In this document: piece after piece, positions 1-7,758 of the stretch
Position numbering within the stretch: the first letter of the stretch is position 1
Layout of the letters: the number at the start of each line of letters is the position of its first letter
Origin: Solobacterium sp.
GTDB taxonomy: Bacteria > Bacillota_I > Bacilli_A > Erysipelotrichales > Erysipelotrichaceae
NCBI GenBank assembly: GCA_017510405.1
Contig: JAFWNG010000039.1
Span: 1 to 41,994 of the forward strand
Direction: 5' to 3'
DNA: 41,994 nucleotides
Program-made: the position numbers and the translations under genes
Notes under the pieces: model-generated
Database searches by the model: none
Told to the model about the DNA's origin: nothing
Seen by the model: only the letters and a program-made list of their open reading frames with translations

Positions 1-62
1 CATGATAAAAACCTTCCTCTTATTCTTTCGTTGTAGTTTCGCAGACCACACACGAAATTATA
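1..62 (-). promoter_or_regulatory. Possible start signals of a leftward gene leaving the window
   Basis: On the minus strand an ATG occupies the last three bases of the window (positions 3-1). It is preceded at about 8 nt by AGGAAGG, which would make a good ribosome binding site. A TATAAT box lies further upstream at 62-57, but no convincing -35 hexamer is seen. Only the start codon would be inside the window, so no product can be named. The reading is an inference from spacing alone. Confidence 0.3.
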
Positions 63-80
63 AGCCAGGAGGCTTTTTTT
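62..80 (+). terminator. Terminator-like hairpin, plus-strand orientation
   Basis: A 5-bp stem AAGCC/GGCTT with an AGGA loop is followed by a run of T. It is short but has the form of an intrinsic terminator for rightward transcription. No plus-strand gene is visible to its left in the window. Confidence 0.4.
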
Positions 81-108
81 CATCATCTCTCCGCTAAAGC
101 TTGGCTGG

Positions 109-132
109 ACCCCCGGACTATCCGGGGGTTTT
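109..132 (+). terminator. Strong GC-rich hairpin, plus-strand terminator-like
   Basis: A perfect 9-bp stem ACCCCCGGA/TCCGGGGGT closes a 3-nt loop and is followed by TTTTAG. It is the second of three consecutive hairpins with T tails on the plus strand in this 110-bp stretch. Confidence 0.45.
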
Positions 133-145
133 AGTAGCCAATAAG

Positions 146-173
146 AATGCTGTGATATGACACAGCATTTTTT
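146..173 (+). terminator. Hairpin with T tail, plus-strand terminator-like
   Basis: A perfect 9-bp stem AATGCTGTG/CACAGCATT with a 6-nt loop runs into a T tract at 168-173. It is the third hairpin in a row pointing rightward. Confidence 0.5.
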
Positions 174-192
174 CATATCCGGCAGGCAAAAG

Positions 193-215
193 AAAAAGCG
201 GTGCATTCTCACCGC
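193..215 (-). terminator. Terminator of the cobalt/nickel transporter operon
   Basis: Read leftward, the stem GCGGTG/CACCGC with a 6-nt loop is followed by TTTTTCTTTT. The TGA stop codon of the CbiO gene (211-209) lies inside the hairpin, so the operon ends with its last codon. Confidence 0.75.
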
Positions 216-928
216 TGCAGGCATAAGGGAAGTTCCAGCCGGCTGGATTCCAGCAGTTCTTTGTTTCGCAGGATGTCATCCGCGCTGCCGTCTGCCTGTA
301 TTTTCCCGTTTCCGATCAGAAGGACTCGGCTGCACGTATCGAGGATCATATCCAGATCGTGGGATGTGATCACCCGGGTGACCGGCATCTCTTTGATCAC
401 GCCGATGATCTGCCGCCGGTTGTACGGATCCAGGGCCGATGTCGGTTCATCCATGAGCACGGCTTTCGGCTCCATTGCCAGTACTGCCGCGATGGCAGCC
501 ATGCGCTTTTCCCCGCCGGACAGACGGTGATTGTAGCGTTCCTTCAGGTCTTCGATCTGCAGCTGCTCCAAAACAGCATCTGCCTTCGCTTCGGCTTCTT
601 CCCGTGACAGGCCGTAGTTCACCGGGCCGAACAGCAGGTCTTCCTTTACCGTCGGCATGAACATCTGGTTGTCGGAATTCTGCAGGACGAAGCCGCATGT
701 TCTGCGGACGTCCGCCAGCGTATCCTTCGACACCGGGATGCCGTTTACGAGCACTTCGCCGCTCTGTGGAAACAGCAGTCCCAGGATCAGTTTCATGACC
801 GTGGATTTGCCTGCGCCGTTGGCACCGATCAGTCCTACGCTTTCCCCTTCTTCGATCTGAAAGGATATATCCTCCAGCACCGGATGAGCGGAATCATATG
901 CAAATGTCACATGACGGAATTCGATCAT
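209..928 (-). CDS. cbiO: Energy-coupling factor ATPase CbiO-type (cobalt/nickel ABC transporter)
   Basis: This 239-residue protein is the ATP-hydrolysing subunit of an energy-coupling factor (ECF) transporter for cobalt or nickel, acting at the cytoplasmic face of the membrane. Visible motifs are the Walker A loop GANGAGKST near residues 36-44, a Q-loop (LQNSDNQMF), the ABC signature LSGGEKR, the Walker B VLMDEPTSALD and the switch histidine in TSHDLD. I chose the ATG at 928 because AGGAGG sits just upstream and the family N-terminus (IEFRHVTFAYD) begins there. A longer reading to 1006 would run into cbiQ. The start overlaps the cbiQ stop as ATGA, which implies translational coupling. It is the last gene of the operon. 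Confidence 0.9.
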   Translation of the reverse strand: MIEFRHVTFAYDSAHPVLEDISFQIEEGESVGLIGANGAGKSTVMKLILGLLFPQSGEVLVNGIPVSKDTLADVRRTCGFVLQNSDNQMFMPTVKEDLLFGPVNYGLSREEAEAKADAVLEQLQIEDLKERYNHRLSGGEKRMAAIAAVLAMEPKAVLMDEPTSALDPYNRRQIIGVIKEMPVTRVITSHDLDMILDTCSRVLLIGNGKIQADGSADDILRNKELLESSRLELPLCLQR

Positions 929-1734
929 AATTTTCCTCCTGTAAACAGCGCGCCGATCACGCGGATCACCGGTACGAAGCGGAATACCGCAAACATTGTC
1001 AGCCACATCAGTGCCCAGAGAATACTCTTCGGATCGGCTTTCTGCTGTTCTTCCGGGAATTCACCGGTATATCCCCGCAGCAGCATCGACGCATACAGTT
1101 CCTGCGCCCGGTCCATACTGCGCAGGATCAGCTGTCCGAGAAACGATCCCCAGGCCGCAAAGGCAATGCCTTTCTGCCGCGGCGCACGAAGATGATACGC
1201 ATTGGTCATGACCGCCACTTCTTCCGTCATTACGGTCAGATACCGGTATGTCAGAAGAATGAGCGTAACGATCACGGACGGCACACGGAGTTTCCGCAAA
1301 GCGCCGCATACCGCATCGATCTTCGTAGTCCCCATCAGAAGAAACAGCGCCGATACCGTCAGGAGCGCCTTGACGATCAGTACAGCAAAGGACAGCCACC
1401 CCCGCGACACCGGGACTGTGCCGATCATAAACCAGGTGTCTTTGTTCAGGAGCGGATCAAACACGCCGACAAACAGCAGCAGCGGCAGGATATATTTCAT
1501 TTTGCGCAGGCACATTCGGAACGTCAGGCCGCTCAGGGCAAAGACCAGATACGGATAAACGGCCATTGCCAGTACCCCGGTCAGGTCATACCGTCCGAAG
1601 GATAATGCGGTCAGAAGAAATACAACGGTTACGATCAGTTTGGACAAAGCAGAAAAACGATGAACCGGCGTTCTTCCGTCCGCCAGTTCATCCATTTCAT
1701 GAAACTCTCTCAATGCATATTCTGCTTTGTTCAT
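925..1734 (-). CDS. cbiQ: Energy-coupling factor transmembrane protein CbiQ-type
   Basis: The 269-residue protein is the transmembrane scaffold (T component) linking the ATPase to the metal-binding subunit. Several hydrophobic segments are evident (around residues 30-75, 90-110 and 120-170, and near the C-terminus). The cytoplasmic coupling region carries the family pattern Ala-Arg-rich helix: HLRAPRQKG, then RSMDRAQELYASMLLRGY, where the AxxxRGY-type end is the ATPase-docking motif typical of CbiQ/EcfT. It lies 8 nt after the cbiM stop and overlaps cbiO by 4 nt. The family assignment is firm. Cobalt versus nickel cannot be told from sequence. Confidence 0.88.
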   Translation of the reverse strand: MNKAEYALREFHEMDELADGRTPVHRFSALSKLIVTVVFLLTALSFGRYDLTGVLAMAVYPYLVFALSGLTFRMCLRKMKYILPLLLFVGVFDPLLNKDTWFMIGTVPVSRGWLSFAVLIVKALLTVSALFLLMGTTKIDAVCGALRKLRVPSVIVTLILLTYRYLTVMTEEVAVMTNAYHLRAPRQKGIAFAAWGSFLGQLILRSMDRAQELYASMLLRGYTGEFPEEQQKADPKSILWALMWLTMFAVFRFVPVIRVIGALFTGGKL

Positions 1735-1742
1735 AGATCCTT

Positions 1743-2777
1743 TCAGGCTTTCTTTGCCCGGGAGCGCGCTGCTGTGGCGATGCCGAAGGCTGCAAGTGCC
1801 ACGATGCCGGAGCCGACTATGCCGGAGACCGTCGTGCCGAGCGCACTGTCACTGTCTTTAAATGCATAGTCCGGCAGGAACGACGTCGCTTCCTGAATAC
1901 CGGCCGCACCGTCTGCCGCAGCGGAGGACTTGCCGTAATTCTCTTCGTCGAGTCCCATATTCTCCGCATAGCCCTCTTCGGCGTTCCCGAATAATGCCCA
2001 TTCCAGCCCGTCGGGGTTTCCGCTTGCATACAGGGACAGGCCGCCGCCGATCAGCAGGGTGACGACTGCCAGGATACTGATCGTCTGTTTCAGTGAGAAT
2101 GCGCCGCCTTTACCGGAATCCTGCACATCGCACAGAAGCTCCGGACGCGCGTTATATACAAATACAAGAATCGCTGCGGTAACCAGACCTTCCACCAGAC
2201 CGATCGCCAGATGGATCGGCAGCATCAGTCCGGCAAACGCGCCGAACGGCAGTTCGGTAATACCGGAAAGCTGTGTTTCCAGCACGACGGAGAACGCGCC
2301 CAGCTGCAGCGAGAACACGCTGCCGAGCACGGATGCGAGCACGATGCGCGCCGGTGTGGAAAGACTGCCGAATACCTTTCCGCGTATGATGGGACGCCAC
2401 AGGAGATAATACCCCACAAAGCATCCGTAGAATGCCATGTTCCATATATTCGCCCCGAGGGCCATCAGTCCCCCGTCGGCGAAGAAAAGACACTGGATCA
2501 CCAGTACTGCGATCATGGACAGGAAGCCGGCCTGCGGACCGAGCAGTGCGCTTAAGAGCATTCCGCCGCAGATATGCCCCGAAGACCCGGTTCCCGGAAT
2601 CGTATAGTTGATCATCTGCCCGGCAAATACGAGCGCAGCCGATACTGCCATCACCGGAATCTTTTCGGTATCTCCTTCTTTGCGCAGTGTATGTACCGAA
2701 TACCCTGCCGTTACAGCCGAAGCGGCTGCCATGGTCGCTGCCACCGAGGGCGACAGCAGTGCATCTGCCATATGCAT
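1743..2777 (-). CDS. cbiM: CbiM/NikM substrate-binding membrane protein with fused PDGLE (CbiN/NikN-like) part
   Basis: This is the metal-recognising S component of a group I ECF transporter. The chosen ATG (2777) gives the diagnostic N-terminus MHMADALLSP. In this family the N-terminal Met-His region itself coordinates the metal, which strongly supports this start over the longer reading to 2819. GGAGG precedes it at suitable spacing. The first ~215 residues hold the CbiM helices, including the SGHICGG and GANIWNMAFYG segments. After about residue 230 comes a transmembrane helix, a periplasmic-type loop with PDGLEWA, an acidic/alanine stretch and a last helix, as in fused CbiN/NikN modules. 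Length is 344 residues. It is followed directly by cbiQ and cbiO. Confidence 0.9.
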   Translation of the reverse strand: MHMADALLSPSVAATMAAASAVTAGYSVHTLRKEGDTEKIPVMAVSAALVFAGQMINYTIPGTGSSGHICGGMLLSALLGPQAGFLSMIAVLVIQCLFFADGGLMALGANIWNMAFYGCFVGYYLLWRPIIRGKVFGSLSTPARIVLASVLGSVFSLQLGAFSVVLETQLSGITELPFGAFAGLMLPIHLAIGLVEGLVTAAILVFVYNARPELLCDVQDSGKGGAFSLKQTISILAVVTLLIGGGLSLYASGNPDGLEWALFGNAEEGYAENMGLDEENYGKSSAAADGAAGIQEATSFLPDYAFKDSDSALGTTVSGIVGSGIVALAAFGIATAARSRAKKA

Positions 2778-2846
2778 GATGATTTCCTCCCTTATTTCAG
2801 TGCCATGGTACCATCGCAAATACCGGCATGGAAGCCCGTCAGGGGG

Positions 2847-3371
2847 TTATTTCTGTGCCAGTCCGGCGTTCTGCAGCGCCCGTACGATGATCGGGATCAG
2901 AATGAGATCGGTGATGATCGCCGGGAATGTTCCGACAAAATACGCGCTGATCCAGGCGGCGAAGGAATACTCGCCTGCATTCAGGATAAATCCGGTCACA
3001 AGACCGCCTACGATACGGCCGAGGATCATCGCCGGAATGAGTGACAGATAGATCTTCGCCATTCCCTTCTGTCCTTTCAGCATCTTCATAAGCAGTCCGC
3101 ACACCAGGCCGTACGTACCCAGTTCCGCCATCATTGCCCACGGGCCGTTGGGCGGCAGCTGGTTGATCAGATAGCTGAGCGCCGGCGTCAGAACGCCGCA
3201 CACCAGTCCCTCGACGGGACCGATGGCAAGACCGGCAAGAATGACCGGGAAATGCATCGGCGAGAACAGACGCAGGATCGGCTGGCCGCCGAAGTTCTTC
3301 AGTACGGTAACGATAACGATGCCTACGGCGATCATCATGCCGGTAAGCGTGATCGAACGTGTTTTTTTCAT
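2847..3371 (-). CDS. ECF transporter S component, substrate unknown
   Basis: The 174-residue, highly hydrophobic protein has about six membrane segments and resembles small substrate-binding S components of vitamin ECF transporters. Typical pieces are the N-terminal helix after MKKTRSITLTGMM, the SPMHFPVILAGLAIGP segment, and the repeated GLVCG pattern. The start at 3371 follows GGGGA. A longer reading to 3500 would add a hydrophilic tail with no ribosome binding site. It is the first gene before cbiM (69-nt gap), with no vitamin genes nearby. A cobalt- or corrinoid-related substrate is an inference from the neighbours only; pantothenate, folate or queuosine precursors remain possible. Confidence 0.75.
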   Translation of the reverse strand: MKKTRSITLTGMMIAVGIVIVTVLKNFGGQPILRLFSPMHFPVILAGLAIGPVEGLVCGVLTPALSYLINQLPPNGPWAMMAELGTYGLVCGLLMKMLKGQKGMAKIYLSLIPAMILGRIVGGLVTGFILNAGEYSFAAWISAYFVGTFPAIITDLILIPIIVRALQNAGLAQK

Positions 3372-3390
3372 AAGAGATCCCCTTTCATAC

Positions 3391-3414
3391 AAAAAAGCAT
3401 GCGAAAACATGCCT
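3391..3414 (-). terminator. Terminator-like hairpin in the leader of the S-component gene
   Basis: Read leftward, the stem GCATG/CATGC (extendable to about 8 bp through a G-T pair and two A-T pairs) with loop TTTTCG is followed by TTTTTT. It ends only about 20 nt before the S-component start codon and downstream of a plausible promoter. It could therefore act as a transcription attenuator rather than a gene-end terminator. Confidence 0.5.
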
Positions 3415-3470
3415 TCTGTCATGTGTATATTGCCGCTTCTGCAGCAGATGCCCTTCTGGGTAATGACAGA

Positions 3471-3500
3471 AGTATAGCAGATACCGGGCAAAATCGTCAC
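3471..3500 (-). promoter_or_regulatory. Putative promoter of the S-component/cbiMQO operon
   Basis: Minus strand: GTGACG (3500-3495), an 18-nt spacer, then TATACT (3476-3471). This would give a leader of about 90 nt containing the hairpin at 3391-3414. Confidence 0.45.
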
Positions 3501-3520
3501 GCAGAATGAACCGGATGCGG

Positions 3521-3526
3521 TATGAT
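3521..3526 (+). promoter_or_regulatory. Putative -10 box of a leaderless ttcA-like transcript
   Basis: TATGAT ends 9 nt before the ATG at 3536, and there is no purine-rich ribosome binding site between them. If this is the -10 box, transcription would begin at or next to the start codon. The -35 region is weak. Confidence 0.35.
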
Positions 3527-3535
3527 AGTACCGTT

Positions 3536-4420
3536 ATGGCAAGAGAACTTACAAGACAGCAGGAGATCGAACGCAGTATCTTCAAAAAATACAAGAGCAC
3601 GCTCTGGGCACCGTTCCTCAGCGCTGTCAACCAGTATGAGCTTCTGAAGGAAGGCGACCGCGTCGCGATATGCATCTCCGGCGGAAAAGACAGCATGCTT
3701 ATGGCGAAGCTGTTTCAGCTTCTGCAGAAGCACAGCACTTATCCCTTCGAACTCGTATTCCTGATGATGGATCCCGGCTACAGCCCCGCCCACCGGAAAC
3801 AGATCGAAGACAACGCCGCGACTCTCGGCATCCCGCTCACTGTCTTTGAAACGAATATCTTTCTGGTCAGTGACACGATCAGCCGCAAGCCCTGTTATCT
3901 TTGCGCCCGCATGCGCCGCGGCCACCTCTACAACAAAGCACGCGAGCTGAACTGCAGCAAGATCGCCCTCGGCCATCATATGAACGACGCGGTCGAAACG
4001 ACCGTCATGTCCATGTTCTGGTCCAGCAAGCTGGAAACGATCATTCCCAAGTCAAACAGTGAGAACTTCGAAGGCATGGAGCTGATCCGCCCCATGTACC
4101 GCACGCGGGAAGAAGACATTCTGAGCTGGTGCGCCTACAACGATCTGCATTTCATCCAGTGCGCTTGCTCCTTCACGGAACGCATGGCGCAGGAAGACAG
4201 TGAACTGACTTCCAAACGCAGAGAAACAAAGCTTCTGCTCAAAGAACTGAAAAAGACCAATCCGGACATCGAAGAGAATATCTTCCGTGCCCTGCATGCC
4301 GTCCAGATCGAATCCTTCCCGGGATACAAGGCCAACCATGCCATGCACAGCTTTCTCGAGAACTATTCCAGTCACGGCAGACTGATCACCAGGAACGATG
4401 ACACGGAGGGATCCGAATAG
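3536..4420 (+). CDS. TtcA-like tRNA 2-thiocytidine biosynthesis protein (PP-loop ATPase)
   Basis: The 294-residue cytoplasmic protein belongs to the adenine-nucleotide alpha-hydrolase (PP-loop) family that thiolates tRNA. The PP-loop SGGKDS is at residues 48-53. A CxxC pair (Cys120/Cys123 in PCYLCARMRRG) and a possible third cysteine (Cys209 or Cys211) match the Fe-S ligands of TtcA-type enzymes. The segment ALGHHMNDAVET is the family nucleotide/tRNA motif. Two in-frame starts exist (3506 and 3536). I prefer 3536 because MARELTRQQ begins the conserved region and a TATGAT box lies just before it. A TtcA-family relative with another tRNA substrate is possible. Confidence 0.82.
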   Translation: MARELTRQQEIERSIFKKYKSTLWAPFLSAVNQYELLKEGDRVAICISGGKDSMLMAKLFQLLQKHSTYPFELVFLMMDPGYSPAHRKQIEDNAATLGIPLTVFETNIFLVSDTISRKPCYLCARMRRGHLYNKARELNCSKIALGHHMNDAVETTVMSMFWSSKLETIIPKSNSENFEGMELIRPMYRTREEDILSWCAYNDLHFIQCACSFTERMAQEDSELTSKRRETKLLLKELKKTNPDIEENIFRALHAVQIESFPGYKANHAMHSFLENYSSHGRLITRNDDTEGSE

Positions 4421-4436
4421 GGATTCCTCCGTTTTT
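4403..4436 (+). terminator. Terminator of the ttcA-like gene
   Basis: Stem ACGGAGG (4403-4409) pairs with CCTCCGT (4426-4432), followed by TTTTTCTG. The TAG stop codon of the gene lies in the loop. Confidence 0.75.
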
Positions 4437-4495
4437 CTGTTTTCGAAAGAACATGGATGGTAAGATACAGACAGGAACTCGATGGAGATATGCCT

Positions 4496-5626
4496 ATGAC
4501 AATGATGAATAATGATAACAGAACAGCAGAACGCGAGATGATCGTGCGCATCTGCTGGTTTCCGAAAAGCCCGCCCGCCAAAGCCGATCCGGACACGGGC
4601 TTATACCGTGTGCGCGCCCGCTTTGACGAAGCAATCGACGCAGAGAGCGGTGAGAGGATCGGAAAAGGACAGTTCCAGTGGCTGGAATGGTCATTCCGGA
4701 AAAGGCTGTTCGGCGATCCGTTCGGCTTCACGATGAAGACCGGTTCCCTGTACCGTGTGCGCCTGCAGAAACAGGATGCGCCGGGACAGAACGGAACGGT
4801 ATGGGAACTGAAGGAAATGCTGGAAAAGAATGTGAAGGACCGCCGTCTCGATCCCATTCAGAGTTTTCTGAATACCTTTGCGGAAGAAGAGACGGAACTG
4901 GTGTTTCTGAATAAGAATTCCATTTCCGGCTGGGGTGTCTTCTGGGGCTGGAAGCGCATCTGTATGACGTATATTGCGGTCCTGGACCCATCATCCGGCA
5001 AGGTCCGGAAAGAGACCGGACGGATCTTCCTGCTGGAAAAGAACGCCGACGGTATGCTCAAAACGAAACTGAAGGATCTGACCGTTTACCGTGCTTCCGT
5101 ACGCCGTTCCCTGGATCAGAAGCGCACATGGCTGGCAGTGGGCCATCCGGTCAGCGAAGACGCTTCCCTCTTTGCGTCCTATATCGAAGAATACAATACG
5201 CCGGTCATTCTGGAAGATGCCCTCGGCACCTTCACGCTCAACCGGCGCTATAACTGGTTTGAAGGAACCATCCAGTGGTGCGGGCAAGACTGCAGCGTCC
5301 TTCTCGAAACCGAAGAAGGAGAAACGGACTGTTCCCGCGGCCTGGCCGTCCTGCATACAATCTCTCAGGATGCCGCCTCATTTGATGCCCGCGTCCGTGA
5401 ACAGGTCGCTGATCAGACGATGGAACTTCTGGAAGACTGGTACGATGAGCCGGTGACGCGGGAAGACTATATACGCGGACTCGGCACGCCTTCCATCACC
5501 GTCGGCGTCAAAGGAGATATGGAGTTTTCCTTCGACTGCATGGAAGATGACTACTATGCCGGACATGTGCTGCTGGTGCCGGTTTCTGAGGACGGCACCG
5601 TTGGCGAAGCGTATCTCGCCGGCTGA
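4496..5626 (+). CDS. DUF2262-type protein of unknown function
   Basis: The product (376 residues from the preferred start) has no signal peptide or membrane segment. The last ~130 residues resemble the DUF2262 domain: LGTFTLNRRYNWFEGTIQW, then an acidic strand, a helix near LEDWYDE, and the closing AGHVLLVPV plus AYLAG. The first ~240 residues are rich in charged and aromatic residues and are not recognised. The ATG at 4496 is preferred because GGAG lies 8 nt upstream; in-frame ATGs at 4457 and 4490 lack a good site. It is flanked by terminators on both sides, so it is probably a single-gene unit. Function is unknown. Confidence 0.7.
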   Translation: MTMMNNDNRTAEREMIVRICWFPKSPPAKADPDTGLYRVRARFDEAIDAESGERIGKGQFQWLEWSFRKRLFGDPFGFTMKTGSLYRVRLQKQDAPGQNGTVWELKEMLEKNVKDRRLDPIQSFLNTFAEEETELVFLNKNSISGWGVFWGWKRICMTYIAVLDPSSGKVRKETGRIFLLEKNADGMLKTKLKDLTVYRASVRRSLDQKRTWLAVGHPVSEDASLFASYIEEYNTPVILEDALGTFTLNRRYNWFEGTIQWCGQDCSVLLETEEGETDCSRGLAVLHTISQDAASFDARVREQVADQTMELLEDWYDEPVTREDYIRGLGTPSITVGVKGDMEFSFDCMEDDYYAGHVLLVPVSEDGTVGEAYLAG

Positions 5627-5642
5627 ACAGGGAAACATGAAT

Positions 5643-5682
5643 AACGGGGTGTCCGCTTACAACTGCGGATACCCCGTTCTTT
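5643..5682 (+). terminator. Strong terminator after the DUF2262 gene
   Basis: A 14-bp stem AACGGGGTGTCCGC/GCGGATACCCCGTT (one G-T pair) with an 8-nt loop is followed by CTTTATTT. It lies between converging genes and points rightward. Confidence 0.8.
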
Positions 5683-5721
5683 ATTTCCTCACTGCAGAAC
5701 TGCAGATTCCGGATCTATGGT

Positions 5722-7668
5722 TCAGTATGCTCTGTATACGAACGCGCGGTCGTGGGCAGCGTGCAGAGCGTCGTAGATCTGTCCGCCCTTTGCCGCGTCG
5801 CCGACCAGTACGAGATCGTCGCCGAACGCTTCCTTGAACGCTGCGTATACGGTGCGGTCCGGACGTACTCCCATCGCCAGTACAACAGTGTCTGCCTCGA
5901 TCTCAGACGTTTCCTGCGTCTTCGCATCGCATACCGTGACAGTGCCGTCATTGACCGCCGCGAGCGCCTTGCCCTTGGCAATCGCGCCGCCTGCCTTCAT
6001 GATCTCGGTGCAGAGATGCAGCGTCAGGCTCGGATAGAGATTTCCGCCGACCTTGTCGAGCATTTCAACAACTGTGACCTTATGGTCTTTCGACAGGAAT
6101 TCCGCTGTCTCAAGGCCGGTGACACCGCCGCCGATGACAGCGACTTTCTCACCCTTCACTTCCGCTCTGCCGGCCAGTACGTCTTCTGCCGTAACTGCCT
6201 TTTCAATACCCGGCAGATCCGGTACGATCGTCTTTCCGCCGCATGCCAGGAATACGCCATCGGCGCCGAGTTCCTTCACGGCTTCGACGGTTGCCGGAGT
6301 GTTATAGCGGATCTCAACACCGTATGCCGCCAGCTCGGCTTTCTGCGTCTCGATGAACTCATTTAACATGCCCTTGTTCGGCGGCACAGCAGCCAGGTTG
6401 ACCGTTCCGCCCGCTTTGTCGGAAGCTTCGAAGATGACCGGACGGAAGCCGCGCTTCGCCAGTGTGAGCGCTGCCTGCATGCCGGCCGGACCGGCGCCGA
6501 CAACAGCGATCACTCTGCCGTCACCGTTGCGGACGAGCTTCTCATCGCCCCATTCAAACTCACGGCCGAGGACCGGGTTCAGCGTGCAGCCGAGCGGCAG
6601 GCCGTCGTTCAGAATGCGGAAGCACTCCATACAGCCGAGGCACTTGCGGATCTGCAGGTCCTTGCCTGCCTTTGCCTTGTTGCCCCATTCCGCGTCTGCG
6701 AGATGGCCTCTGGCAATACCGACAAAGTCGCAGTTTCCTTCTTCCAGCATCTGCTCTGCCACAGCCGGATGCTTGATATTGCAGACGGCAATGACCGGCA
6801 CGCTTACTTCTTTGCGGATATTTGCGGCAAGGTGCTTCTTCCAGCCTTCCGCAAAATAGTTCGGCTCAATGATCGTGGCGCCGGAGTCGTATGTGCCGCA
6901 GCTCACGTTGATGTAGCAGACGCCGAGTTTCTCGAAATACTTCGCCTGCGCGATCGCGTCGGCTTCGTCGATGCCGTCGTCCAGATAGTCGCTTCCGTTC
7001 ATGCGGATGCCGACCGGGAACTTCGGACCGCAGAAGGCGCGGATGCCCATGATGATCTCGGTCGCGAAGCGCATGCGTCCTTCGAAGCTGCCGCCGTATT
7101 TATCCGTTCTCTTGTTGGTATGCGGGGACAGGAACTGGGATACCAGATAGCCGTGCGCCGCATGGATCTCGACGCCGTCCGCGCCTGCTTTCTGTGCGAT
7201 GACAGCACCGAATACGAATTTCTTTACCAGTCCTTCCACTTCTTCCGTCGTCAGGGCACGCGGCTGTTCACCGATGACCTTGCAGGTGACATCCGAAGCC
7301 GATACCGGCTGCTTTCCGCCGATCAGACGGCTCGGCGTCTGGTTGCCCGGATGATGGAGCTGAATGAACAGCTTCGTGTCATAGGCATGCAGAGTCTCTG
7401 CCAGACGGCTCAACTGGCCGACGACGTGCGTATTGGTGACGCTGAGCTGGTTCGGCGTGCCGACACCGGTCTCATCGTCGATTCTTGTGATCTCGGTAAT
7501 GATCATTCCGGCACCGCCGCGGGCACGGTCCGCATAGTATTTGATCATGCGCGGACCCGGTTCCCCGGTCACTTCCGCCAGGGAACAGCCCATGGCAGGC
7601 ATGACGATACGGTTGCGGATCTCAAGACCGCCGATCCGCCCCGGTTCAAATAATTTTGTGTATGGCAT
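5722..7668 (-). CDS. NADH:flavin oxidoreductase, 2,4-dienoyl-CoA reductase/BaiCD type (FMN, 4Fe-4S, FAD)
   Basis: This 648-residue enzyme has the three-part layout of 2,4-dienoyl-CoA reductase and the bile-acid enzymes BaiCD/BaiH. Residues ~1-330 form an old-yellow-enzyme TIM barrel that binds FMN, with the substrate motif HAAHGYLVSQF and Tyr174. A 4Fe-4S site follows (Cys343, Cys346, Cys349, Cys361). An FAD domain starts with GAGPAG at 391-396, and an NAD(P) domain contains IGGGVTG. Such enzymes reduce activated C=C bonds of enoates, dienoyl-CoAs or steroids in anaerobes. AAGGAGG lies 11 nt before the ATG. The nearest genes give no clear hint of the substrate. Confidence 0.9.
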   Translation of the reverse strand: MPYTKLFEPGRIGGLEIRNRIVMPAMGCSLAEVTGEPGPRMIKYYADRARGGAGMIITEITRIDDETGVGTPNQLSVTNTHVVGQLSRLAETLHAYDTKLFIQLHHPGNQTPSRLIGGKQPVSASDVTCKVIGEQPRALTTEEVEGLVKKFVFGAVIAQKAGADGVEIHAAHGYLVSQFLSPHTNKRTDKYGGSFEGRMRFATEIIMGIRAFCGPKFPVGIRMNGSDYLDDGIDEADAIAQAKYFEKLGVCYINVSCGTYDSGATIIEPNYFAEGWKKHLAANIRKEVSVPVIAVCNIKHPAVAEQMLEEGNCDFVGIARGHLADAEWGNKAKAGKDLQIRKCLGCMECFRILNDGLPLGCTLNPVLGREFEWGDEKLVRNGDGRVIAVVGAGPAGMQAALTLAKRGFRPVIFEASDKAGGTVNLAAVPPNKGMLNEFIETQKAELAAYGVEIRYNTPATVEAVKELGADGVFLACGGKTIVPDLPGIEKAVTAEDVLAGRAEVKGEKVAVIGGGVTGLETAEFLSKDHKVTVVEMLDKVGGNLYPSLTLHLCTEIMKAGGAIAKGKALAAVNDGTVTVCDAKTQETSEIEADTVVLAMGVRPDRTVYAAFKEAFGDDLVLVGDAAKGGQIYDALHAAHDRAFVYRAY

Positions 7669-7758
7669 AGTTTCGTAACCTCCTTTTCTCTACACCTGTA
7701 TCGTTACTTTCATGATAGCGCACAGGCAGACGGAAACATACTTCTTTGCCCGAAACGC

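Noticed and set aside
13-66. A minus-strand stretch with TATAAT, a TTTCG/CGAAA stem and CTAC that recalls a purine riboswitch
   Set aside because: There is no third helix or matching loop-loop sequence, the outer stem is only 5 bp, and TATAAT is better read as a -10 box.
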